Shown: piece by piece, positions 27,681-34,612 of the stretch
Position numbering within the stretch: position 1 is the stretch's first letter
Layout of the letters: every line of letters starts with the position of its first letter
Origin: an uncultured Oscillospiraceae bacterium
GTDB taxonomy: Bacteria; Bacillota; Clostridia; Oscillospirales; Ruminococcaceae
DNA length: 34,612 nucleotides
Direction: 5' to 3'
Assembly: GCA_949298535.1 (NCBI GenBank)
Contig: CASFXA010000046.1
Location: 1-34,612, forward strand
The notes under the pieces: model-generated
What the model was told of the DNA's origin: nothing
Database searches by the model: none
Seen by the model: only the letters and a program-made list of their open reading frames with translations
Translations under genes and position numbers: made by a program

Positions 27681-29066
27681 TTACAGCGTCTGGATGTTTT
27701 TGATGATGTCGTCCACCGTTTCCTTGAAATGCTGATCCTTCTGCATATTCTTCTGTACCTGCTGGATGGCGTACACCACGGTGCTGTGGTCCCGGTTGCC
27801 GAATTCGTCCCCGATGGTGGCCATGCTCATCTGGGTCACCTCCCGGACGATGTACATGGAAACCTGGCGGGCGGTGGAGATGGCGCTGGCCCGCTTGACG
27901 CTGCGGATGTCCTCGGCGGTGACCCCGTAGGTCCGGGCCACTTCGGTGATGATCCGCTCCACCGTCATGGGGATGGGCTGATGGTCGCTGAGGATGTCTT
28001 TGATGGCGCTTTGAGCGATGAGAATGGAGGGATTGGAACCGGCCAGCTGCTTGTAGGCCTTCAGCTTTTTCACCGCCCCCTCCAGCTGGCGGATGTTGTT
28101 TTTCAGCCGGTTGGCGATATATTCCGCCACATCGTCGGGAATCTCAATGTTCATCATCTCCGCCTTCCGCTGGATGATGGCCACCCGGGTTTCAAAATCC
28201 GGGGGCTGGATGTCCGCCAGCAGGCCCCACTCAAAACGGGTCCGCAGCCGGTCCTCCAGGGTTTTGATCTCCTTGGGAGGCCGGTCAGAGGTGAGGATGA
28301 TCTGCTTGCCTGCCTGATACAGGGCGTTGAAGGTATGGAAAAATTCCTCCTGGGTGCTTTCCTTGCCGCCGATGAACTGGATGTCGTCCACCGCCAGCAG
28401 GTCCGCCACCCGGTATTTGTCGTGGAACTGCTGGGTGTTTTTTCCGCCGATGGCCCGGATCAGCTCGTTGGTGAAATCCTCCCCCTTGACGTAGACGATG
28501 TTGAACTCCGGATGGGTCTTGCGGATTTCGTTGCAGATGGCGCTGAGCAGATGGGTCTTGCCCAGCCCGCTTCCGCCGTAGATGAACAGGGGGTTGTAGG
28601 CCTTGGCGGGGTTGTTGGCCACAGCGCAGCTGGCGGCGTGGGCGAATTTGTTGGAGGGACCCACGATGAAGGTATCGAAGGTTTCGTCGGTGCTTCCCAG
28701 GGCTTCCTCCGGCTCCTGAACCGGCGGCGGGGAGGAAGGAGCCGCGGCTGCGGCTGCGGCTGCGGCGGAAGGCTGCGCCGTGGGGGCAGGCTGGGCCTGG
28801 GGAGCGGGAGCGGGGCCGCTCTCCTCACAGCTGAGGGAAACCTCCACCTCGAAGCCCAGGGCCTTTTCAAAGGATTTTTTTAACAGATCCAGATATTTTT
28901 CTTCCACGATGGATTTTTTGAAGGCGCTGCGGACAAAAAGATAGGCCACCGAACCTTCGAAACGGACCGGCTCGATGTCCTTGATCCACAGGTTATAAGC
29001 CACCTCGGACAGCTCTTTCTGACAATATTGGCAGGCCAGGTCGAAAACTTCCCGGAAGGAATCCAT
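27681..29066 (-). CDS. dnaA: Chromosomal replication initiator DnaA
   Basis: Binds DnaA boxes, melts the origin and helps load the helicase. 461 residues. Domain I is about 1-80, followed by a flexible domain II linker rich in Ala/Pro with nine successive Ala (101-109). The AAA+ domain has Walker A GGSGLGKT at 164-171, Walker B LLAVDDIQFIGGK near 225 and SDRPPKEI. The C-terminal DNA-binding domain ends with GDEFGNRDHSTVVYA, the box-recognition helix. I chose ATG 29066 because the GAGGAG ribosome site abuts the upstream GTG 29078 without spacer but sits about 11 bases from the ATG. Confidence 0.97.
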   Translation of the reverse strand: MDSFREVFDLACQYCQKELSEVAYNLWIKDIEPVRFEGSVAYLFVRSAFKKSIVEEKYLDLLKKSFEKALGFEVEVSLSCEESGPAPAPQAQPAPTAQPSAAAAAAAAAPSSPPPVQEPEEALGSTDETFDTFIVGPSNKFAHAASCAVANNPAKAYNPLFIYGGSGLGKTHLLSAICNEIRKTHPEFNIVYVKGEDFTNELIRAIGGKNTQQFHDKYRVADLLAVDDIQFIGGKESTQEEFFHTFNALYQAGKQIILTSDRPPKEIKTLEDRLRTRFEWGLLADIQPPDFETRVAIIQRKAEMMNIEIPDDVAEYIANRLKNNIRQLEGAVKKLKAYKQLAGSNPSILIAQSAIKDILSDHQPIPMTVERIITEVARTYGVTAEDIRSVKRASAISTARQVSMYIVREVTQMSMATIGDEFGNRDHSTVVYAIQQVQKNMQKDQHFKETVDDIIKNIQTL

Positions 29067-29120
29067 AAAAGCGGTCACTCCTCAAAAGCGCACCTCTGGG
29101 TGCGGAAAATCAGTTATCTC

Positions 29121-29149
29121 AGTATAACATAAAAGTGGAAAGTTTACAA
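29121..29149 (-). promoter_or_regulatory. dnaA promoter
   Basis: On the minus strand: -35 TTGTAA (29144-29149), 17-base spacer, -10 TATACT (29121-29126) with an upstream TG giving an extended -10. The spacer contains TTTCCACTT, close to a DnaA box, which would suit autorepression by DnaA; that part is inference. Confidence 0.7.
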
Positions 29150-29209
29150 GTTCTCAACAATTGCCAACTTCTCTATTTTATAATGTATAAAAAACGGAGA
29201 AAAAATCAG

Positions 29210-29242
29210 TTTTCCACAAGGTTTTCCCCAGCCGGTGGAAAA
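29210..29242. promoter_or_regulatory. DnaA box cluster upstream of dnaA
   Basis: A perfect box TTTTCCACA (29210-29218), a one-mismatch box TTTTCCCCA (29222-29230) and an inverted one-mismatch box GGTGGAAAA (29234-29242) lie in 33 bases. They sit between the dnaA and rpmH promoters and probably form the upstream half of a bipartite origin. Confidence 0.65.
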
Positions 29243-29303
29243 CATCCCCGGAAAAAATCCCTTCCCGGGGGGAAGAATTCTTCGCCTTTGTGGGGCAAAA
29301 CCC

Positions 29304-29333
29304 TTGACAGGGCGCGTAAAATCAGGGTATAAT
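29304..29333 (+). promoter_or_regulatory. rpmH promoter
   Basis: Perfect -35 TTGACA (29304-29309), 18-base spacer and perfect -10 TATAAT (29328-29333). A strong promoter, as expected for a ribosomal protein gene. Confidence 0.85.
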
Positions 29334-29562
29334 CCTATATTGCAAGGTTTCACCCTGCCATGGAAACCTGTTGTACAGGCTTCGGCAGCGCTTTTTCCGC
29401 GCCGGGGCGTTTTTCCCCCCGCCGTCTTTGAAGGAGGGGCAGGAAGGAGTTGGTCTGGACGCGTTCCGCGGACAGGCCGACAGCGTGTTTCCGGCGTGTT
29501 GAACGGGAAGGGGTTCCGCCCTTTTCCCAAAAGAAAGACCTCAGAAAAGGAGGGAATTGAGA
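29334..29562 (+). other. Long rpmH leader
   Basis: About 220 bases from the expected start of transcription to the rpmH ATG. It contains a hairpin GGGAAGGG/CCCTTTTCCC close to the ribosome site (about 29507-29530) and several GC-rich repeats around 29380-29420. No open frame with a ribosome site. It might carry feedback control by L34, which is inference. Confidence 0.5.
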
Positions 29563-29697
29563 ATGCTCAGAACTTATCAGCCCAAGAAGAGACAGAGAAG
29601 CAAGGTCCACGGCTTCCGCAAGAGAATGTCCACCGCCAACGGCCGCAAGGTGCTGGCCCGCCGTCGCGCCAGAGGCCGCGCTGCCCTCACCGTCTGA
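29563..29697 (+). CDS. rpmH: 50S ribosomal protein L34
   Basis: A 44-residue basic protein of the large subunit. It starts [22 protein letters not shown] and continues with [18 protein letters not shown], the full L34 pattern. ATG 29563 follows AGGAGG. Codon use is biased toward highly expressed forms. It starts the rpmH-rnpA-yidD-yidC-jag cluster found next to dnaA in most bacteria. Confidence 0.98.
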   Translation: MLRTYQPKKRQRSKVHGFRKRMSTANGRKVLARRRARGRAALTV

Positions 29698-29782
29698 GAG
29701 CGCGCTGCGGTGACGGGAGTTTCCGCCGGGGGGCCGGTTGTCTGAAAGCCCCCGGGCGGGTTGTTTCCCCGAAAAAAATGTT

Positions 29783-29858
29783 GGTCCGGAGCCTGTCTGC
29801 CCCGCCGGCGTCATTCCGGCCGGCGGCAGCGGCGGTTCTTGCTGGCCGGCCCCGGACC
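29783..29858 (+). repeat. Branched inverted repeat between rpmH and rnpA
   Basis: Outer arms GGTCCGG (29783-29789) and CCGGACC (29852-29858) enclose an inner hairpin CCGCCGG (29802-29808) with CCGGCGG (29820-29826). It directly precedes the terminator at 29866. The 292-base rpmH-rnpA gap contains no gene. Confidence 0.5.
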
Positions 29859-29865
29859 TGCCTGC

Positions 29866-29896
29866 GCCCACACTGTGATGTGGGCTTTCTTTTTAG
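29866..29896 (+). terminator. Intrinsic terminator between rpmH and rnpA
   Basis: GCCCACA and TGTGGGC form a 7-base-pair stem with a CTGTGA loop, followed by TTTCTTTTTAG. Partial termination here would let L34 be made in excess over RNase P protein, which is the known need. Confidence 0.85.
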
Positions 29897-29989
29897 GGCC
29901 TGCCGGAGGGGAGGGCTTCCTTTGCCGCCGGACAGGCTCCGGGGTCTGCCTTTCCGGCGGGCCTGAACCGGAAGGAATGGTAGGACCCG

Positions 29990-30337
29990 ATGAAAGATCC
30001 CCTGATTATCCGCGAAAACAGAGACTTTGTGCGTCTGTACAAACGGGGCAAAAGCCAGGTGGACCCCCTGTTGGTCACCTATGCCCTGAAAAACCGCAGA
30101 CCCTGCACCCGGGTGGGCGTCACCGCCAGCAAAAAGGTGGGGGGCGCGGTGCAGCGCAACCGGGCGAAACGGGTCATCCGGGCCGCCTGGCGGGAACTGG
30201 CCCCCACCGTCCCTCAGGGATACGACCTGATTTTTGTGGCCCGTGGACGGACCACCGTCTGTAAAATGCAGCAGGTACGCCGGGTGATGGCCCTTCATCT
30301 TCAGCGGCTTACCGGCGCCGGGGAGGAGCGGCGATGA
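29990..30337 (+). CDS. rnpA: Ribonuclease P protein component
   Basis: Protein subunit of RNase P, which matures tRNA 5' ends together with the rnpB RNA (not in this window). 115 residues, basic. Family motifs are [15 protein letters not shown] near 8-22 and the RNR motif in [22 protein letters not shown] 29990 is preceded by AAGGAATGGTAGGA. Its stop overlaps the yidD ATG in an ATGA. Confidence 0.96.
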   Translation: MKDPLIIRENRDFVRLYKRGKSQVDPLLVTYALKNRRPCTRVGVTASKKVGGAVQRNRAKRVIRAAWRELAPTVPQGYDLIFVARGRTTVCKMQQVRRVMALHLQRLTGAGEERR

Positions 30338-30660
30338 ACTCCTCCCAGAGGCCCCGGGACAGCTTCCTCAGCCGCCTGGCCATCGCCCCCATTCTCTTTT
30401 ATCAGCGGCACATTTCTCCTCTCAAGCCCTCCTGCTGCCGCTTCATCCCCAATTGTTCCCGCTATGCCATCACCGCCATCCGCCGTTTCGGCCCCCTTCG
30501 GGGCGGATTGATGGCCCTCTGCCGCATTTTGCGCTGCAATCCTTTGTGCAAGGGCGGCTATGATCCGGTGCCGGAGCATTTTTCTCTCCGGCCCTTCGCA
30601 GCGGCCAGAGAACAGGCCGCCATTTTCCCCGATACTGCTATGGAGGAAGAAAAGCAATGA
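30334..30660 (+). CDS. yidD: Membrane protein insertion efficiency factor YidD
   Basis: A small protein of 108 residues that assists YidC-dependent membrane insertion at the inner leaflet. The family core is plain: [59 protein letters not shown]. It has the usual amphipathic N-terminus and extra acidic residues at the end. ATG 30334 overlaps the rnpA stop, and its stop overlaps yidC, so all three are coupled. Confidence 0.97.
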   Translation: MNSSQRPRDSFLSRLAIAPILFYQRHISPLKPSCCRFIPNCSRYAITAIRRFGPLRGGLMALCRILRCNPLCKGGYDPVPEHFSLRPFAAAREQAAIFPDTAMEEEKQ

Positions 30661-31709
30661 GACTTATCATGGAAATCTTCGGTTACCCGCTGGGCTACAT
30701 CATGTGGGCCATGTACGAGCTGGTTCACAACTACGCCGTGGCGCTGGTACTGTTCACCATCGTGACCAAGCTGCTGCTGCTGCCCCTGTCCATCAAGCAG
30801 CAGAAAGGCACCATCAAGCTCCAGATTATCCAGCCTCAGATCCAGGAGCTGCAAAATAAATACAAGAACAATCCCCAGAAGCTCAATGAGGAGGTTCAGG
30901 CCCTGTATCAGCGGGAGAACTACAGCATGACCGCCGGCTGCCTGCCCATGCTCATTCAGTTTCCCATTCTTTTCGGCCTCATCGACGTCATCTATCGGCC
31001 TCTGACCCATATCTCCCATATCTCCGCGGAGGTCATCACCCAGATCCAGAATATCTGCACCGCCAACGGCATCACCCTGGGCAGCTACGCCCCCCAGATC
31101 GATATGCTCAAGGCCATCCAGTCCACCCCCGAGATGTTCAGCGAGGTGGGAGCGGAGGTTATCGAGCGGATTACCTCCCTGAACATGGTCTGCTTCGGTC
31201 TGGATATGACCCAGACCCCCAGCTTTGGATTCAACCTTCTGGTGCTGGTGCCCCTCATCTCCGGCGCCACCGCCTTCCTCATGTCCTTTATCACCATGCG
31301 CAACTCCCCCGCCAGCCAGAGCGCCGGCGGTTCCACCAAGATGATGATGTATATGATGCCCCTGATGTCCCTGTGGTTCACCACCCTGGTGCCGGTGGGC
31401 GTGGGTCTGTACTGGATCATCTCCAACATTGTGGCCAGCATCCAGGCTGTGATCCTCAATAAGTTCTGGAATCCCAAGGAGATCGCCGAGAAGATGAAGG
31501 CGGAGCGGGAAGCCAGGGAAGAGCAGGAACGGAAAGAACGCATTGAGGCCAAGAAGCTGGCCAAGGAGCGGGGAGAGGAAAAGAGCGAGAAAGCCCTCAC
31601 CCAGAAGGAACTGAACCGCCAGAAGCTGGCTGCGGCCAGAAAACGCAACGCCGAAAAATACGGCGATTATGAGGACATCGAGGTCACCGACGACGACCTG
31701 AAAGGTTAA
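30657..31709 (+). CDS. yidC: Membrane protein insertase YidC/Oxa1
   Basis: Inserts small membrane proteins and aids SecYEG. 350 residues. Membrane segments lie at about 20-45, 100-125, 185-205 and 230-270 with [16 protein letters not shown] and [22 protein letters not shown]. The first segment has [15 protein letters not shown], where K38 stands at the position of the Arg that lines the hydrophilic groove in Bacillus SpoIIIJ. It has no lipoprotein Cys. The C-terminus (about 285-350) is a long charged, Lys/Glu-rich helix likely to contact ribosomes. GGAGG lies 10 bases before ATG 30657. Confidence 0.96.
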   Translation: MRLIMEIFGYPLGYIMWAMYELVHNYAVALVLFTIVTKLLLLPLSIKQQKGTIKLQIIQPQIQELQNKYKNNPQKLNEEVQALYQRENYSMTAGCLPMLIQFPILFGLIDVIYRPLTHISHISAEVITQIQNICTANGITLGSYAPQIDMLKAIQSTPEMFSEVGAEVIERITSLNMVCFGLDMTQTPSFGFNLLVLVPLISGATAFLMSFITMRNSPASQSAGGSTKMMMYMMPLMSLWFTTLVPVGVGLYWIISNIVASIQAVILNKFWNPKEIAEKMKAEREAREEQERKERIEAKKLAKERGEEKSEKALTQKELNRQKLAAARKRNAEKYGDYEDIEVTDDDLKG

Positions 31710-31742
31710 AGATGTCCCCCGACACGCAGGAGGTGTCAAGGT

Positions 31743-33068
31743 GTGATCAGAGAAATTATCGCCACAGGCAAGGATGTGGGAGCGGCCATCGACAACGGCT
31801 GCGCCCAGCTGAATATCCAGCGGGAGGACGCCCAGTTTGAAATCATCAGTCTTCCCAGAAAGAGTTTTTTCGGTCTGAAAACCCATCCCGCCAAGGTGCG
31901 GGTGTACATCGAGCTGCCTGATCCCAAGCCGGCTCCCGCTCCTCAGCCGGAGCCCAAAAAGGAGCAGCGGCAGGAGAACCGGCCCGCTCCCAAGCCTCAG
32001 CAGTTCAAGGGCCCCAAGCCCCGTCCCGAAGGGGAAAAGGCCGCCGGGAAGCCTCAGGAAAAATCTCCCGAGCCCCAGGGAGAGCGGAAACCCAAAGGGG
32101 ACAAAAAGCCTCAGGGAGAGCGGAAGCCTCAGGGAGAGCGCAAACCCAAAGGCGAACGGAAGCCGGCTCCGGAGCGGAAGGCTCCTCAGGAGGAAAAGGG
32201 AGAGGCCGCGGCCCCCAAGGCGGAGCCTGTGGAGGTGGAGCCCACGGAGGAAGTGCGGCAGAAGATCCAGCGGGCGGCGGATTATGTGACCGAGATCATG
32301 AAGGCCATGGGCTTCCAGGACATTCAGGTCAATCCCCGCTACTATGAGGATTCCGTCTGCCTGCGGCTGACCGGCACCGGCCTGGGGGTCATCATCGGAC
32401 GCCGGGGCGAGACCCTGGATTCCCTTCAGTACCTGGTGAGCCTGGTGGCCAACCGGGGAGAGGGAGACTATATCCGGGTGAACATCGACAGCGGCAATTA
32501 TCGGGAGAAACGGGAAAAGACCCTGGTGGCCCTGGCCAAGAAACTGGCCAACACCGCTGTACGCACCGGAAAAAGCACCACCCTGGAGCCGATGAATCCC
32601 TATGAGCGCCGGGTGATTCACGGGGCTGTATCCCAGGTGAAGGGGGCGACCTCCGCCTCCATCGGCGTGGATCCCAACCGCCGGGTTGTGATTTCCGCCA
32701 TCGATCCTCCCAAGAAGAGCGGCAGGGGCGGAGAGCAGCGGGGCGGCAAGGGCCGCGGAGGCCGGGGCGACCGGAGCGAACGTTCCGGAGAACCCAGGAG
32801 AGACAGACGTCCCCGCTTTGAGGGAGAGCGCTCCGGCAGAGGTTCCGGACCCAGAGGGGAAAAGAGCCAGCCTGCCCAGCCGGTCAACGACGCGGAGCTT
32901 TTTGCCGACCTGCCCAGAGGGGTGCCCATCCTCCCCGACGGCACCGAGAAGGTAGCCGCTCCCAAGCCGGTCCGGGCCCCTGCCCCCGCCCCCAAAAAGG
33001 TGGAGCGGCCGGAGGAGGAAGTGAAGGCCACCAACGAGGCCCATCTTTACGGCAAGATTGAGCTGTAA
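31743..33068 (+). CDS. jag: RNA-binding protein KhpB/Jag (EloR), enlarged
   Basis: RNA-binding protein working with KhpA in control of cell elongation and division. 441 residues, about twice the B. subtilis form. Domains in order: Jag-N about 1-56; a Pro/Lys/Glu linker 60-170 with tandem GERKPQ-type repeats (about 111-142, bases 32073-32168); KH with GRRG at 219-222; R3H with NPYERRVIH near 285-293; and a 120-residue tail rich in Arg/Gly (RGGKGRGGRG, RRDRRPRFEGERSGRG). GTG 31743 follows AGGAGG. The linker and tail are predicted disordered. It is 33 bases after yidC, in the same operon. Confidence 0.95.
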   Translation: MIREIIATGKDVGAAIDNGCAQLNIQREDAQFEIISLPRKSFFGLKTHPAKVRVYIELPDPKPAPAPQPEPKKEQRQENRPAPKPQQFKGPKPRPEGEKAAGKPQEKSPEPQGERKPKGDKKPQGERKPQGERKPKGERKPAPERKAPQEEKGEAAAPKAEPVEVEPTEEVRQKIQRAADYVTEIMKAMGFQDIQVNPRYYEDSVCLRLTGTGLGVIIGRRGETLDSLQYLVSLVANRGEGDYIRVNIDSGNYREKREKTLVALAKKLANTAVRTGKSTTLEPMNPYERRVIHGAVSQVKGATSASIGVDPNRRVVISAIDPPKKSGRGGEQRGGKGRGGRGDRSERSGEPRRDRRPRFEGERSGRGSGPRGEKSQPAQPVNDAELFADLPRGVPILPDGTEKVAAPKPVRAPAPAPKKVERPEEEVKATNEAHLYGKIEL

Positions 33069-33105
33069 TCAGTTTCCCTCCCATCATCAGCAAACAAATA
33101 AAACA

Positions 33106-33140
33106 AAGCGCCCTGTTTCCATCCCGGAGGCAGGGCGCTT
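33106..33140 (+). terminator. Terminator after jag
   Basis: A perfect 10-base-pair stem AAGCGCCCTG/CAGGGCGCTT with a 15-base loop, 38 bases past the jag stop. The T-run is poor on the plus strand but good on the minus strand, so efficiency is uncertain. Confidence 0.6.
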
Positions 33141-33382
33141 GTGCTTGGGTAAAAAGGCTGTAAGATTCAAGGAGAAAAAAGTGGTTTTTTTCCGCCCTTG
33201 GGGAGCTTCCCGGGAGAAAGGCTGCCCCCGGACAGAGGAAAACGGGTCAATTTTGGCGTTGTGTCAGGCGCGCAGTCCTTTCTGCGGGGCTTTTCCGGAA
33301 GATCCCTGCGGGAAGGTGTCTTTTGTCCCGTCCCACCGCATATAGATGAAAGGAAAAGCTACGGGGAAGGAAGGTTTCGGCA
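33141..33382. other. Gap before the carboxypeptidase gene
   Basis: About 240 bases without supported gene. A weak promoter candidate is TTGTGC (33139-33144), 16 bases, TAAGAT (33161-33166), which overlaps the terminator arm. No other structure seen. Confidence 0.35.
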
Positions 33383-34597
33383 ATGGCGATGAAAAAGCTG
33401 CTGGCCATGGCAATGGCGCTGATGATGCTGACGCCGGTCCCGGCCATGGGGGAGGAGCCGGAGGAACAGGGGCAGGAGAACATCCCCGCCTGGGTGATTG
33501 AGGAGGAGGTGGAGATGGCCTCCGCCATGGGTCCTGACTCCTCCCTGCCGGTAAAAAGCGCCATCTTAATGGCGGAAAGCACCGGGGAGGTGCTGTGGGA
33601 GATGGAGGCGGATACACAGCTGCCCCCGGCTTCCATTACCAAAATCATGAGCCTGCTGCTGGTGATGGAGGCCATCGACAGCGGCGCCATCAGTCTGACA
33701 GACCGGGTTACCTGCTCGGAAAACGCCGCCGGCTACGGAGGCTCGGAGATCTGGCTGAAGGCCGGGGAAGAGATGACGGTGGAGGAGCTGCTGAAGGCGG
33801 CGGCAGTGGCCAGCGCCAACGACGCCACCGTCTGTCTGGCGGAATATGTGGCAGGCAGCGAGGAAGCCTTTGTGGAGCGGATGAACAAGCGGGCCCAGGA
33901 ACTGGGGATGACCAACACCCATTTTGTCTGCGCGGCGGGCCTGGACCATGAAGGGCACCTGTCCACCGCCCGGGACATCGCCATCATGTCCAGGGAACTG
34001 CTGCGTCATCCCCTCATTAAAAATTACACCACCATCTGGATGGATAGCCTTCGGGGAGGGGCCACGCAGCTGGTCAATACCAACCGGTTGGTGCGCTTTT
34101 ATGAGGGAACCACCGGTCTGAAAACCGGCACCACCGACGGCGCGGGCAGCTGTTTGTCGGCCACGGCGGAGCGGAACGGCCTGGGTCTGATCGCTGTGGT
34201 GATGGGAGCGGACACCTCCGACCACCGGTTCGCCGCAGCCCGCGCCCTGCTGGATTGGGGATTTTCCCATTATCAGGCTTATGAGCTGGAGGGACCGGCA
34301 GGTTTGACGCCGGTGCCGGTCACCCGGGGGGTGGAAGCGGAGGTGCCGGTGAGCTTCGATCTCCCCGGAGCCATTGTCATCCCCAGGGACAAAGGGGAAA
34401 GTGTCACCCAGGAGGTGGAGCTGGCCCAGTCGGTGGAAGCTCCGGTGACAGCGGGTCAGCAGCTGGGAACGGTGACGGTGCGCCTGGAGGGAGAAACAGT
34501 TCTCACCTATCCGTTGGTAGCCTCTCAGGGGGTGGAGCGGATGACCTTCTCCCGGGCCTTCGGGGCGCTGCTTCGGGCGTTGCTGGCGGCCAGGTAG
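33383..34597 (+). CDS. D-alanyl-D-alanine carboxypeptidase (S11, DacF-like)
   Basis: Penicillin-binding protein that trims the terminal D-Ala from peptidoglycan stem peptides. 404 residues. A signal peptide runs to about residue 22 (AMG-EE). Catalytic motifs are all present: SITK at 84-87, SAN at 144-146 and KTG at 247-249. The C-terminal domain of about 110 residues and the final ALLRALLAAR amphipathic helix match the membrane-anchored DacF/PBP5 layout. ATG 33383 follows AAGGAAGG. It is separated from jag by a terminator and has its own unit. Confidence 0.94.
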   Translation: MAMKKLLAMAMALMMLTPVPAMGEEPEEQGQENIPAWVIEEEVEMASAMGPDSSLPVKSAILMAESTGEVLWEMEADTQLPPASITKIMSLLLVMEAIDSGAISLTDRVTCSENAAGYGGSEIWLKAGEEMTVEELLKAAAVASANDATVCLAEYVAGSEEAFVERMNKRAQELGMTNTHFVCAAGLDHEGHLSTARDIAIMSRELLRHPLIKNYTTIWMDSLRGGATQLVNTNRLVRFYEGTTGLKTGTTDGAGSCLSATAERNGLGLIAVVMGADTSDHRFAAARALLDWGFSHYQAYELEGPAGLTPVPVTRGVEAEVPVSFDLPGAIVIPRDKGESVTQEVELAQSVEAPVTAGQQLGTVTVRLEGETVLTYPLVASQGVERMTFSRAFGALLRALLAAR

Positions 34598-34612
34598 AAA
34601 AACGGGAGGGGG

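Overview
The window is a GC-rich chromosomal segment spanning the replication origin of a low-abundance-AT Firmicute. Gene content and style point to a strictly anaerobic clostridial gut bacterium of the Oscillospiraceae (Flavonifractor / Lawsonibacter / Dysosmobacter-like). This is inference from pyruvate:ferredoxin oxidoreductase, the dnaA-dnaN-rlbA-recF-remB-gyrB-gyrA block, the rpmH-rnpA-yidD-yidC-jag block and protein sequence style. No marker search was possible.

Layout. The origin lies around 27.1-29.5 kb. Left of it, on the minus strand, run dnaA, dnaN, rlbA, recF, remB, gyrB and gyrA. Beyond them, still on the minus strand, are an orphan peptide-binding lipoprotein, hflX, a TtcA-like tRNA thiolase, a hotdog thioesterase, a phosphohexomutase-PHP phosphatase pair, an M20 peptidase, the serine pathway pair serC-serA, a small secreted Cys/Gly-rich protein, and pyruvate:ferredoxin oxidoreductase, cut off by the window edge. 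Right of the origin, on the plus strand, run rpmH, rnpA, yidD, yidC, jag/khpB and a D,D-carboxypeptidase. Nearly every gene is therefore transcribed away from the origin. The one exception is a two-component operon (4.8-6.9 kb, plus strand) that faces the replication fork and is divergent from the small secreted protein.

How it works together. DnaA boxes flank dnaA on both sides, and the dnaA-dnaN gap carries a textbook DnaA-trio (five TAG/TAA triplets) next to an AT-rich stretch, so this gap is the likely unwinding site. The right arm makes ribosomal protein L34, RNase P protein, the YidD/YidC membrane insertion pair and the RNA-binding protein KhpB. serC and serA form a unit with a consensus promoter and a good terminator, feeding serine synthesis from 3-phosphoglycerate.

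The strongest unexplained item is a hairpin-rich, non-coding-looking segment of about 370 bases placed between gyrB and gyrA (about 21.88-22.26 kb), with at least four separate strong inverted repeats and one micro-ORF with a good ribosome binding site. It could be a structured RNA or the remnant of a dispersed element. Other points of interest are an alanine at the quinolone-determining position of GyrA, a SerA without the usual catalytic glutamate, an enlarged KhpB with repeat linker and RGG-like tail, extra perfect DnaA boxes 13-15 kb from the origin, and matching Gly-rich motifs in the sensor kinase and its divergent secreted neighbour. No tRNA, rRNA, CRISPR array, transposase or prophage gene was seen.
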